Shown here one piece after another: positions 10,782-17,805 of a stretch of DNA of 17,805 nucleotides. Made by a program: the position numbers and the translations under genes. The DNA is from JBOHHM01 sp050725495 (GTDB taxonomy: Bacteria; Pseudomonadota; Gammaproteobacteria; Burkholderiales; Burkholderiaceae_C). Positions within the stretch are counted from its first letter, which is position 1. The number at the start of each line of letters is the position of its first letter. The notes under the pieces were generated by a model that was given only the letters and a program-made list of their open reading frames with translations, was not told where the DNA came from and did no database searches. Where the stretch lies: positions 1 through 17,805 of the forward strand of contig JBOHHM010000114.1 of the NCBI GenBank assembly GCA_050725495.1. The letters are read 5' to 3'.

Positions 10782-11774
10782 ATGCCCGCCATCTCTTTTC
10801 AGTCCGTCTCCAAGACCTACCATTCCGCACGGGGCCACCTCAAGGCGCTGGACCAAGTCAGTTTTGACATCGAACAGGGCGAATTCTTCGGCCTGCTGGG
10901 GCCCAACGGGGCGGGGAAGACCACGTTGATCAGCATTCTGGCCGGCTTGTCGCGCGCCACCGGTGGTAAGGTCATGGTCCAGGGCAGCGATGTCCAGACC
11001 CATTACGCCGAGGCCCGGCGCAAGCTGGGCGTGGTGCCCCAGGAACTGGTGTTCGACCCGTTTTTCAATGTGCGCGAGGCGCTGCGTATCCAGTCGGGTT
11101 ACTTCGGCGTGAAGAACAACAACGCCTGGATCGACGAACTGCTGGAGAGCCTGGGCCTGGCCGACAAGGCGCATGCCAATATGCGCCAGCTCTCGGGCGG
11201 CATGAAGCGCCGCGTGCTGGTGGCGCAGGCCCTGGTGCACAAGCCGCCTGTCATCGTGCTCGACGAGCCGACCGCCGGCGTCGACGTGGAACTGCGCCAG
11301 ACCCTGTGGCAGTTCATCGCCAAGCTCAACAAGCAGGGCCACACCGTCTTGCTGACCACGCATTATCTGGAAGAGGCCGAGGCCCTGTGCGGCCGCATCG
11401 CCATGCTCAAGCAGGGCCGGGTGGTGGCGCTGGAGCGCACCAGCGAGCTGCTCAAGGCGGCCTCCAGCAATGTGCTTCGCTTTAAAATTGATAGCGAACT
11501 GCCCAAGCTGCTTGCCGACAAAGCCAGGATTACGGGCCGGATCGTGCAGTTTCCGGCGAACAATGCGCATGAGATCGAGCAGTACCTGGCGGCCGTCCGT
11601 GAAGCGGGGCTGCACGCCGAGGACGTGGAAATCCGCAAGGCCGATCTCGAGGATGTGTTTCTGGATGTCATGGCAGGGGGCCGCCTGAGCGGTGCCGGGC
11701 CGTCCCAAGGCGCGAAAGCGCCCCCGGGGGGCAGCGCAGCACACGAAGTGGCAAGCGTGGGGGCCCCATCATGA
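10782..11774 (+). CDS. ABC-2 type transporter ATP-binding protein (YadG-like)
   Basis: This is the ATPase of a two-gene exporter with the permease that follows. From ATG 10782 (330 residues) the motifs are complete: Walker A GPNGAGKTT with Lys46, Q-loop VVPQELVFDPFF, signature LSGGMKRR with Ser138, Walker B VIVLDEPTAGVD with Asp161 and Glu162, and switch His194 in LLTTHYLEEAE. A DrrA-type C-terminal domain ends in IRKADLEDVFLDVM. The open frame extends upstream to 10587, but that part overlaps mlaB and is not family-like; AAAGG precedes 10782. The last 32 residues (299-330, rich in Gly, Ala, Ser and Pro) are encoded by a repeat element and are probably not part of the ancestral protein. The substrate is unknown. 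The stop overlaps the permease start. Confidence 0.9.
   Translation: MPAISFQSVSKTYHSARGHLKALDQVSFDIEQGEFFGLLGPNGAGKTTLISILAGLSRATGGKVMVQGSDVQTHYAEARRKLGVVPQELVFDPFFNVREALRIQSGYFGVKNNNAWIDELLESLGLADKAHANMRQLSGGMKRRVLVAQALVHKPPVIVLDEPTAGVDVELRQTLWQFIAKLNKQGHTVLLTTHYLEEAEALCGRIAMLKQGRVVALERTSELLKAASSNVLRFKIDSELPKLLADKARITGRIVQFPANNAHEIEQYLAAVREAGLHAEDVEIRKADLEDVFLDVMAGGRLSGAGPSQGAKAPPGGSAAHEVASVGAPS
11676..11765. repeat. Palindrome-rich repeat element forming the ATPase 3' end
   Basis: The element is bounded by a 7-bp direct repeat, GGGGGCC, at 11676-11682 and 11759-11765. Inside are GGCGC/GCGCC (11709-11713 and 11718-11722, loop GAAA) and the palindrome CCCCCGGGGG (11721-11730). The wording CGTCCCAAGG, then a GC hairpin, then GGGGGGCAGCG, then ACACGAAGTGGCAAGCGTGG resembles a dispersed intergenic repeat I recall from Comamonadaceae genomes. 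It replaces the gap normally expected between ATPase and permease genes and is read in frame. Confidence 0.65.
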
Positions 11775-12526
11775 CCGGCTGGCGGACCCTGTTCTACAAG
11801 GAGGTGCTGCGCTTCTGGAAGGTCAGCTTCCAGACGGTGGCGGCGCCGGTGCTGACCGCCGTGCTCTACCTGCTGATCTTCGGCCATGTGCTCGAAGAGC
11901 ATGTCAAGGTCTACGGCCAGGTCAGCTACACGGCGTTTCTGGTGCCGGGACTGGTCATGATGAGCGTGCTGCAAAACGCTTTCGCCAACAGTTCGTCCTC
12001 GCTGATCCAGAGCAAGATCATGGGCAATCTGGTGTTTGTGCTGCTCACGCCGCTGTCGCACTGGAGCTGGTTTTGGGCCTATGTGGGCTCCTCCGTGGCG
12101 CGCGGGCTGGCGGTGGGCGGTGGCGTTTTCCTTGTGACGGCGCTGTTCGCCCAACCGGGCTTTGTCGCGCCGCTGTGGATTCTGGTGTTTGCCGTGCTCG
12201 GGGCTGCCATGCTGGGCGCACTGGGTCTGATTGCGGGCCTGTGGGCAGAGAAGTTTGACCAGATGGCCGCGTTCCAGAACTTCATCATCATGCCCATGAC
12301 GTTTCTCTCCGGGGTGTTCTATTCGATCCATTCGCTGCCCTCGTTCTGGCAGAGCGTGAGCCACCTGAATCCGTTTTTCTACATGATCGACGGCTTCCGC
12401 TACGGCTTTTTTGGCGTCAGCGATGTCTCGCCCTGGCTGAGCCTGGGCATTGTGGGCGCGGCGCTGCTCATCGTCAGCGCGATTGCGGTGCATTTGCTGC
12501 GCATAGGCTACAAGATTCGCGGCTGA
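11771..12526 (+). CDS. ABC-2 type transporter permease (YadH-like)
   Basis: This is the membrane partner of the ATPase just upstream. The 251 residues have six hydrophobic segments, at about 22-42, 55-75, 100-125, 132-160, 170-190 and 222-245. They carry ABC-2 permease motifs: FLVPGLVMMSVLQNAFANSS, FQNFIIMPMTFLSGVFYSI and LNPFFYMIDGFRYGFFG, which is the YadH/NodJ type. The ATG overlaps the ATPase stop as ATGA. The substrate cannot be read from the sequence. Its position between mlaB and ibaG-murA suggests an envelope substrate, but that is inference; E. coli YadH has no firmly assigned cargo that I know of. Confidence 0.9.
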   Translation: MTGWRTLFYKEVLRFWKVSFQTVAAPVLTAVLYLLIFGHVLEEHVKVYGQVSYTAFLVPGLVMMSVLQNAFANSSSSLIQSKIMGNLVFVLLTPLSHWSWFWAYVGSSVARGLAVGGGVFLVTALFAQPGFVAPLWILVFAVLGAAMLGALGLIAGLWAEKFDQMAAFQNFIIMPMTFLSGVFYSIHSLPSFWQSVSHLNPFFYMIDGFRYGFFGVSDVSPWLSLGIVGAALLIVSAIAVHLLRIGYKIRG

Positions 12527-12540
12527 AGGACGGCCAAACC

Positions 12541-12783
12541 ATGACTGCGGAAGAACTCCAATCCATCATCAGCGCCGGGCTGGCCTGCGCGCACCTTGAG
12601 CTCGAGGGCGACGGCCGCCACTGGTACGCCACCATCGTCTCGTCCGAGTTTGAAGGCAAGCGCGCGATCCAGCGCCACCAGCGCGTCTACGCCACGCTGG
12701 GTGCGAGAATGCACACGGACGAGGTTCACGCCTTGTCGATGAAGACTTTCACGCCGGCCGAATGGGCGGCACAACAGCGTTGA
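12541..12783 (+). CDS. ibaG: BolA family protein IbaG
   Basis: IbaG is a small cytoplasmic BolA-type protein; family members bind monothiol glutaredoxins through a shared 2Fe-2S cluster and take part in iron-sulfur traffic and stress responses. The 80 residues show the BolA fold: an N-terminal helix (MTAEELQSIISAGL), the YATIVSSEFEGKRAIQRHQRVY core and the IbaG-like end VHALSMKTFTPAEWAA. AAGGA at 12526-12530 lies 10 bases before the ATG and overlaps the permease stop. E. coli also has ibaG next to murA and downstream of mla, which supports the name over bolA. Confidence 0.9.
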   Translation: MTAEELQSIISAGLACAHLELEGDGRHWYATIVSSEFEGKRAIQRHQRVYATLGARMHTDEVHALSMKTFTPAEWAAQQR

Positions 12784-12895
12784 CTTGAAGACCCCAACAA
12801 AGCGCCGGGCCGACCCAGGCTTTCGCCGACCGATCTCGGCCGAATCACCGTGCGGAGCCCGCAGGGCATTGCGAAACTTTTGACGAACTAGTGAT

Positions 12896-14173
12896 ATGGA
12901 CAAGCTTTTGATTCGCGGTGGTCGCCAACTCCACGGCGAAGTCCGGATTTCCGGAGCCAAGAATGCAGCCCTGCCCGAACTGTGCGCCACGCTGCTCACG
13001 GCTGAGCCGGTGACGCTCGCCAACGTGCCGCAACTGCAGGATGTGGCCACCATGCTCAAGCTGATCCGCAACATGGGCGTGGCGGCCGAGCGCGGCAGCG
13101 ACGGCACGGTGCGCACAGATGCGAGCACGCTGAGCTTGCCCGAAGCGCCCTATGAGCTGGTGAAAACCATGCGGGCCTCGGTGCTGGCGCTGGGGCCGCT
13201 GCTGGCGCGCTTTGGCCAGGCCAGGGTGTCGCTGCCCGGCGGCTGCGCGATCGGCTCACGACCGGTCGATCAGCACATCAAGGGCCTGCAGGCCATGGGC
13301 GCCGAGATCGCGGTCGAGCATGGCTACATGATCGCCAAGCTGCCCCAGGGCTGGACGCGCCTCAAGGGCGCGCACATCACCACCGACATGGTGACGGTGA
13401 CTGGCACCGAAAATTTCCTGATGGCCGCGGCCCTGGCCGAGGGCGAGACTGTGCTGGAAAACGCCGCGCAGGAACCGGAGATTGCCGACCTGGCCGAAAT
13501 GCTGATCAAGATGGGCGCCAGGATCGAAGGCCACGGCACCAGCCGCATCCACATCCAGGGTGTGGACCGGCTGCACGGCTGCACCCACGAGGTGGTGGCG
13601 GACCGCATCGAGGCCGGCACCTTTTTGTGCGCCGTAGCCGCCACCGGGGGCGATGTGGTGCTGCGCCATGGCCGCGCCGACCATCTGGATGCGGTCATCG
13701 AAAAGCTGTGCGAGGCCGGTGTCGCAGTCACGGCGCTGGACGGTGGCATCCGGGTCCAGGCCCAGGGGCCGGCCAGCCGCAACTTCAAGGCCCAAAGCTT
13801 TCGCACCACCGAATACCCCGGTTTTCCGACCGACATGCAAGCGCAGTTCATGGCGCTCAATTGCATGGCCCGGGGCACGTCCACGGTGACGGAGACGATT
13901 TTTGAGAACCGTTTCATGCATGTCAACGAGCTCGTGCGTCTGGGCGCGCACATCCAGACCGATGGCAAGGTCGCGGTGATCGAGGGCGTCGAACAACTCT
14001 CGGGCGCCACCGTCATGGCGACCGACCTGCGCGCCTCGGCCAGCCTGGTGATCGCCGGCCTGGTGGCCGAAGGTGAGACCCTGGTCGACCGCATCTACCA
14101 CCTGGATCGGGGCTACGACCAGATGGAAACCAAGCTGCGCGGCATTGGTGCCGACATCGAGAGGGTCAGATGA
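12896..14173 (+). CDS. murA: UDP-N-acetylglucosamine 1-carboxyvinyltransferase
   Basis: MurA transfers enolpyruvate from PEP to UDP-GlcNAc, the first committed step of peptidoglycan synthesis, in the cytoplasm. The 425 residues start MDKLLIRGG and contain SGAKNAALP, the PEP-binding loop LPGGCAIGSRPVDQHI with the active-site Cys117 (the residue fosfomycin attacks), and TTEYPGFPTDMQAQFMAL with ENRFMHVNEL. Having Cys rather than Asp predicts fosfomycin sensitivity at the target. No Shine-Dalgarno sequence is visible before ATG 12896, but the start matches the family. The 112-base gap after ibaG holds only a weak 5-bp inverted repeat (12825-12829 and 12836-12840) and no good promoter. The stop overlaps hisG. 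Confidence 0.97.
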   Translation: MDKLLIRGGRQLHGEVRISGAKNAALPELCATLLTAEPVTLANVPQLQDVATMLKLIRNMGVAAERGSDGTVRTDASTLSLPEAPYELVKTMRASVLALGPLLARFGQARVSLPGGCAIGSRPVDQHIKGLQAMGAEIAVEHGYMIAKLPQGWTRLKGAHITTDMVTVTGTENFLMAAALAEGETVLENAAQEPEIADLAEMLIKMGARIEGHGTSRIHIQGVDRLHGCTHEVVADRIEAGTFLCAVAATGGDVVLRHGRADHLDAVIEKLCEAGVAVTALDGGIRVQAQGPASRNFKAQSFRTTEYPGFPTDMQAQFMALNCMARGTSTVTETIFENRFMHVNELVRLGAHIQTDGKVAVIEGVEQLSGATVMATDLRASASLVIAGLVAEGETLVDRIYHLDRGYDQMETKLRGIGADIERVR

Positions 14174-14811
14174 TTACGCTCGCGCTATCAAAGGGCCGCA
14201 TCTTCGACGAAACCCTGCCGCTGCTGAAGGCCGCCGGCATCGAGGTGCTCGAAGATCCCGACAAGTCGCGCAAGCTCATCCTGCCGACCAACCAGGCCGA
14301 CGTGCGTGTGGTGCTGGTGCGCGCCACCGATGTGCCGACCTATGTGGAATACGGTGGTGCCGACCTGGGCGTGACGGGCAAGGACACGCTGCTCGAACAC
14401 ACGGGCCAGGGCCTATACCAGCCGCTGGACCTCAACATCGCCAAGTGCCGCATGAGCGTGGCGGTGCGCGCCGACTTTGACTATGCGTCCGCGGTCAAGC
14501 AGGGCTCGCGCCTGAAAGTGGCGACCAAGTATGTCAACATCGCGCGCGAATTCTTCGCCGCCAAGGGCGTGCATGTGGACCTGATCAAGCTCTACGGCAG
14601 CATGGAGCTCGCGCCGCTGACCGGGCTGGCCGACGCGATCGTGGACCTGGTCTCCACCGGCAGCACGCTCAAGGCCAACCACCTGGTCGAGGTCGAGCGC
14701 ATCATGGACATCAGCTCGCGCCTGGTCGTCAACCAGGCGGCGCTCAAGCTCAAGCAGGCACCGATCCGCCGCATCATCGACGCCTTTTCCTCGGCCATCG
14801 TGAAATCTTGA
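14170..14811 (+). CDS. hisG: ATP phosphoribosyltransferase, short form
   Basis: HisG joins ATP and PRPP to give phosphoribosyl-ATP, the first and feedback-controlled step of histidine synthesis. With 213 residues it is the short form: it has the catalytic domains (LALSKGRIFDETLPLL, YVEYGGADLGVTGKD, and the PRPP loop DLVSTGSTLKANHL) and lacks the C-terminal histidine-binding domain of the long form. Short HisG needs HisZ for activity and regulation; hisZ is not in this window and is often elsewhere in betaproteobacteria. The ATG overlaps the murA stop by 4 bases, so histidine and murein genes may share a transcript. Confidence 0.96.
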   Translation: MITLALSKGRIFDETLPLLKAAGIEVLEDPDKSRKLILPTNQADVRVVLVRATDVPTYVEYGGADLGVTGKDTLLEHTGQGLYQPLDLNIAKCRMSVAVRADFDYASAVKQGSRLKVATKYVNIAREFFAAKGVHVDLIKLYGSMELAPLTGLADAIVDLVSTGSTLKANHLVEVERIMDISSRLVVNQAALKLKQAPIRRIIDAFSSAIVKS

Positions 14812-14815
14812 TGCT

Positions 14816-16144
14816 ATGACTTTGGTAGCTACACCCATTCGTCTTTCAACGGCTTCCGACACTTTCGATGCCGAATTCAAGGCTCGGCTGCATTGGTCGG
14901 CCGAGGCCGACGCCGCGATCGAGCAGCGCGTGGCCGAGATCATCGCCGACGTGCATCAGCGCGGCGACGCGGCGGTGCTGGAGTACACCCGCCGCTTCGA
15001 CGGCCTGGACGCCGCCTCGATGGCCGCGCTGGAACTCTCGCCGGCCGAACTGCAGGCCGCGTTGGACGCCATCCCCGCAGCCCAGCGCGAGGCGCTGCAA
15101 GCGGCGGCCAGGCGGGTGCGCAGCTACCACGAGGCCCAGAAGAAGGCCAGTGGCGAGAGCTGGAGCTACCGCGACGAAGACGGTACGCTGCTGGGCCAGA
15201 AAGTCACGCCGCTGGACCGCGTGGGCATTTACGTGCCCGGCGGCAAGGCGGCCTATCCCTCGTCGGTGCTGATGAACGCGATTCCGGCCCAGGTGGCCGG
15301 CGTCGGTGAAATCATCATGGTGGTGCCCACGCCCCAGGGTGAAAGGAGCGCGCTGGTGCTGGCCGCCGCCCATGTCGCCGGTGTGACGCGCGTTTTCACG
15401 ATAGGCGGCGCGCAGGCGGTCGCGGCGCTGGCCTATGGTACGGCCAGCGTGCCCCATGTGGACAAGATCACCGGCCCGGGCAACGCCTATGTGGCCAGCG
15501 CCAAGCGGCGCGTGTTCGGCACGGTCGGCATCGACATGATCGCCGGTCCCAGCGAAATCCTGGTGCTGGCCGACGGCAGCACGCCGCCCGACTGGGTCGC
15601 GATGGACCTGTTCAGCCAGGCCGAGCATGACGAGCTCGCGCAAAGCATTCTGCTGTGCCCCGACGCCGCCTACCTTGACCGGGTGCAGGCCGAGATCGAC
15701 CGCCTGCTGCCCCAGATGCCGCGCGCCGAGATCATCGCCAGCTCGCTCAGCGGCCGCGGCGCGCTGATCCACACGCGCAGCATGGAAGAAGCCTGCGCCA
15801 TCAGCAACCGCATCGCACCCGAGCACCTGGAGGTCAGCAGCATCGATCCCCAGCGCTGGGAGCCGCTGCTCAAGCATGCGGGCGCGATCTTCCTGGGCGC
15901 CTACACCAGTGAATCGCTGGGCGACTACTGCGCCGGCCCGAACCATGTGCTGCCGACCTCGGGCACGGCGCGTTTTTCCAGCCCGCTGGGCGTGTACGAC
16001 TTCCAGAAGCGCAGCAGCCTGATCGAGGTCAGCGAAGCGGGCGCCCAGAAACTGGGCAAGATCGCCGCCGAACTGGCCTATGGCGAGGGACTGCAGGCCC
16101 ACGCCCGCGCCGCAGAGATGCGCTTGTTGTCGCCGCGCGAATGA
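14816..16144 (+). CDS. hisD: Histidinol dehydrogenase
   Basis: HisD oxidises L-histidinol to L-histidine in two NAD-dependent steps, the last in the pathway. The 442 residues match the family over their full length. The zinc ligands are placed as expected: Gln268 and His271 in DLFSQAEHDELA, Asp370 in SLGDYCAGPNHVLPTSG, and His429 near the C-terminus. The catalytic pair is Glu336-His337 in RIAPEHLEV. NAD-binding region sequences such as VGIYVPGGKAAYPSSVLMN and KITGPGNAYVA are intact. The gene starts 4 bases after the hisG stop with no clear ribosome-binding site of its own, so reinitiation is likely. Confidence 0.97.
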   Translation: MTLVATPIRLSTASDTFDAEFKARLHWSAEADAAIEQRVAEIIADVHQRGDAAVLEYTRRFDGLDAASMAALELSPAELQAALDAIPAAQREALQAAARRVRSYHEAQKKASGESWSYRDEDGTLLGQKVTPLDRVGIYVPGGKAAYPSSVLMNAIPAQVAGVGEIIMVVPTPQGERSALVLAAAHVAGVTRVFTIGGAQAVAALAYGTASVPHVDKITGPGNAYVASAKRRVFGTVGIDMIAGPSEILVLADGSTPPDWVAMDLFSQAEHDELAQSILLCPDAAYLDRVQAEIDRLLPQMPRAEIIASSLSGRGALIHTRSMEEACAISNRIAPEHLEVSSIDPQRWEPLLKHAGAIFLGAYTSESLGDYCAGPNHVLPTSGTARFSSPLGVYDFQKRSSLIEVSEAGAQKLGKIAAELAYGEGLQAHARAAEMRLLSPRE

Positions 16145-16154
16145 GGTTCAAGCC

Positions 16155-17240
16155 ATGAACGAGATCGATCCCAAATTCAAGCAGGTGATTCGGCAAGACA
16201 TCCAGTCCATGCATGCCTACGCCATCCAGGACTCGGCGGGCCTGATCAAGCTCGACGCCATGGAGAACCCGCATCGCCTGCCGCCGGAGCTGCAGGCGCA
16301 GCTGGGACAAAGGCTGGGCGCGCTGGCCCTGAACCGCTATCCGGGTGACCGCGTCAACGACCTGCGCCGGGCGCTGGCCGCTTATGCGCGCATGCCCGAA
16401 GGCTTTGACCTCATGCTGGGCAACGGCTCGGACGAGCTGATTTCGCTGCTGGCCATGGCCTGCGAGGTGCCCGGGGCCGGCATTCTCGCACCGATGCCCG
16501 GTTTTGTGATGTACGCGATCAGCGCGCAGCTGCAGGGCCTGAAGTTTCACGGCGTTGCGCTGAGCGCCGACTTCGAGCTCGACGAAGCGGCCATGCTGGC
16601 GGCCGTTGAGCAGCACCGCCCGGCCATCACCTACCTGGCCTACCCGAACAACCCGACGGCCAACCTGTGGGATGACGCCGTGATCGAGCGCATTGTGCAA
16701 GCCGTGGGTCGGCAGGGCGGACTGGTGGTGATAGACGAGGCCTACCAGCCGTTCTCGTCACGCAGCTACATCGACCGCATCACGCGGCACGACCATGTGC
16801 TGCTGATGCGCACGCTCAGCAAGTTCGGACTGGCCGGCGTGCGCATAGGCTACATGATGGGCCCGAAGGCCCTGATCGCCGAGATCGACAAGGTGCGCCC
16901 GCCCTACAACATCAGCGTGCTCAACTGCGAGTGCGCGCTGTTCGCGCTCGAGCATGCCGAAGTGTTCGCGGCTCAAGCCCAGGATGTGCGGGCGCAGCGT
17001 GCTATTGTTTTCGAAGCGCTCAAGGCGCTGCCGGGGGTCAAGGCCTGGCACAGCGACGCCAACATGATTCTGGTGCGTGTGCCCGATGCAGCCCAAGCCT
17101 TCGACGGCATGAAGGCCCGAGGCGTGCTGGTCAAGAACGTTTCTAAAATGCATCCATTGCTGGCCAATTGCCTGCGCCTGACCGTGGGCACGGTCGATGA
17201 AAATGCGCGGATGCTGGCCGCCCTCCGAGAATCGCTATGA
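16155..17240 (+). CDS. hisC: Histidinol-phosphate aminotransferase
   Basis: HisC transfers the amino group of glutamate to imidazole-acetol phosphate, giving histidinol phosphate. It is a PLP enzyme of the class I/II aminotransferase fold. From ATG 16155 it has 361 residues: LDAMENPHRLPPEL and NRYPGD near the N-terminus, GNGSDELI, the PLP-contacting YPNNPTAN and VVIDEAYQPF, and the Schiff-base Lys223 in RTLSKFGLAGVRIGY. The frame is open further upstream to 16080, but GAGG at 16143-16146, 8 bases before 16155, and the family start favour 16155. The start lies 10 bases after the hisD stop, and the gene ends in a 4-base overlap with hisB. Confidence 0.96.
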   Translation: MNEIDPKFKQVIRQDIQSMHAYAIQDSAGLIKLDAMENPHRLPPELQAQLGQRLGALALNRYPGDRVNDLRRALAAYARMPEGFDLMLGNGSDELISLLAMACEVPGAGILAPMPGFVMYAISAQLQGLKFHGVALSADFELDEAAMLAAVEQHRPAITYLAYPNNPTANLWDDAVIERIVQAVGRQGGLVVIDEAYQPFSSRSYIDRITRHDHVLLMRTLSKFGLAGVRIGYMMGPKALIAEIDKVRPPYNISVLNCECALFALEHAEVFAAQAQDVRAQRAIVFEALKALPGVKAWHSDANMILVRVPDAAQAFDGMKARGVLVKNVSKMHPLLANCLRLTVGTVDENARMLAALRESL

Positions 17241-17805
17241 GCACACCCCGCACCGCCGAAGTCAGCCGCAACACGGCCGAGACCAAGATCACCGTCAAGC
17301 TCAGCCTCGACGGCACCGGCCGCTCCAGGCTGTCCACCGGCATCGGCTTTTTCGACCACATGCTCGACCAGATCGCGCGCCACGGCCTGATCGACCTTGA
17401 CATCCAGGCCGAGGGCGACCTGCACATCGACGGCCACCACACGGTCGAAGACGTGGGCATCACCTTCGGCCAGGCCGTGCACCAGGCCGTCGGCGACAAG
17501 AAAGGCATTCGCCGCTACGGCCACGCCTATGTGCCGCTGGACGAGGCCCTGAGCCGCGTCGTGATCGATTTCTCGGGCCGTCCGGGCCTGGTCATGAACG
17601 TGCCATTCAAGAGCGGCATGATAGGCAGCTTCGACAGCCAGCTGGCCCACGAGTTCTTCCAGGGCTTCGTGAACCATGCCTTTGTCACGCTGCACATCGA
17701 CAACCTGCGCGGCGAGAATGCCCATCACCAGGCCGAGACCGTGTTCAAGGCCTTTGCCCGGGCCCTGCGCGCTGCGCTCGAGCTCGATCCGCGCGCCGCC
17801 GGCAC
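17237..17805 (+). CDS. hisB: Imidazoleglycerol-phosphate dehydratase, partial at the right edge
   Basis: HisB dehydrates imidazole-glycerol phosphate to imidazole-acetol phosphate, the substrate of HisC. The ATG overlaps the hisC stop, and the frame stays open to the end of the window, giving 189 codons. The manganese-binding motifs are visible: FFDHML with His41, GHHTVEDVG with His67, His68 and Glu71, and ENAHHQAE near residue 159. Family proteins of this monofunctional type are about 195-205 residues, so only a short tail is missing. No phosphatase domain is fused at the N-terminus, unlike enterobacterial HisB. Confidence 0.95.
   Translation, partial: MSTPRTAEVSRNTAETKITVKLSLDGTGRSRLSTGIGFFDHMLDQIARHGLIDLDIQAEGDLHIDGHHTVEDVGITFGQAVHQAVGDKKGIRRYGHAYVPLDEALSRVVIDFSGRPGLVMNVPFKSGMIGSFDSQLAHEFFQGFVNHAFVTLHIDNLRGENAHHQAETVFKAFARALRAALELDPRAAG

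Noticed and set aside
11476..11498. TTCGCT and AGCGAA around an AT-rich core within the ABC ATPase
   Set aside because: It looked like a second copy of the AT-rich motif in mlaA, but it encodes ordinary family residues (RFKIDSELP), and a 6-bp match at this spacing can arise by chance.
12869..12897. TTGCGA-17-TGATAT as a promoter for murA
   Set aside because: The -10 box would overlap the start codon, so the transcript would begin inside the gene.
17000..17018. TGCTATTGTTTTCGAAGC in hisC, similar to the AT-rich motif
   Set aside because: It encodes normal HisC sequence (RAIVFEALKAL) and has no perfect inverted arms.
16997..17240. Minus-strand frames opposite hisC and hisB
   Set aside because: They lie wholly opposite well-supported genes and have the composition of GC shadows.

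Overview
The window is a single, densely packed, plus-strand stretch of GC-rich proteobacterial DNA. Gene order, protein sequences and dispersed palindromic repeats suggest a betaproteobacterium of the order Burkholderiales, most likely family Comamonadaceae. This placement is from recalled family features, not a search. Every intact gene recognised is a housekeeping gene. I see no tRNA, rRNA, CRISPR array, prophage or defence system, and no gene-free stretch over 300 bases.

Layout. (1) 1-286: the last 35 codons of a probable REP-associated (RAYT/IS200-like) transposase, a REP-like palindromic region, and a promoter for gltB with a dyad over its -10. (2) 287-6744: gltB and gltD, the two subunits of NADPH glutamate synthase. 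They are separated by two tandem REP hairpins and followed by hairpins and a second, diverged copy of the gltD 3' end. (3) 6746-10704: mlaF-mlaE-mlaD-mlaA-mlaC-mlaB, a complete retrograde phospholipid-transport (Mla) system including the outer-membrane lipoprotein MlaA. (4) 10782-12526: an ABC-2 type ATPase/permease pair (YadG/YadH-like); a repeat element encodes the ATPase's C-terminal tail. (5) 12541-14173: ibaG (BolA family) and murA. (6) 14170-17805: hisG, hisD, hisC and the start of hisB, the histidine operon, which runs off the right edge.

How the genes work together. GltBD assimilates ammonium-derived nitrogen into glutamate, which donates the amino group in the HisC step of histidine synthesis. 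MlaA, MlaC and MlaFEDB form a chain from outer membrane through periplasm to inner membrane that keeps the outer leaflet free of phospholipid. MurA makes the first committed peptidoglycan precursor, so the middle of the window is an envelope cluster. Several genes overlap by 4 bases (mlaF/mlaE, mlaD/mlaA, ATPase/permease, murA/hisG, hisC/hisB), which suggests translational coupling along one or a few long transcripts.

The unusual content is between and at the edges of genes. Small palindromic elements have altered gene boundaries: a duplicated ribosome-binding/start context ahead of gltD, a duplicated and mostly silently diverged gltD tail, a hairpin-encoding linker inside gltB, and a repeat that became the C-terminus of an ABC ATPase. 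I found no convincing new biological system; these boundary changes are the observations most worth checking.
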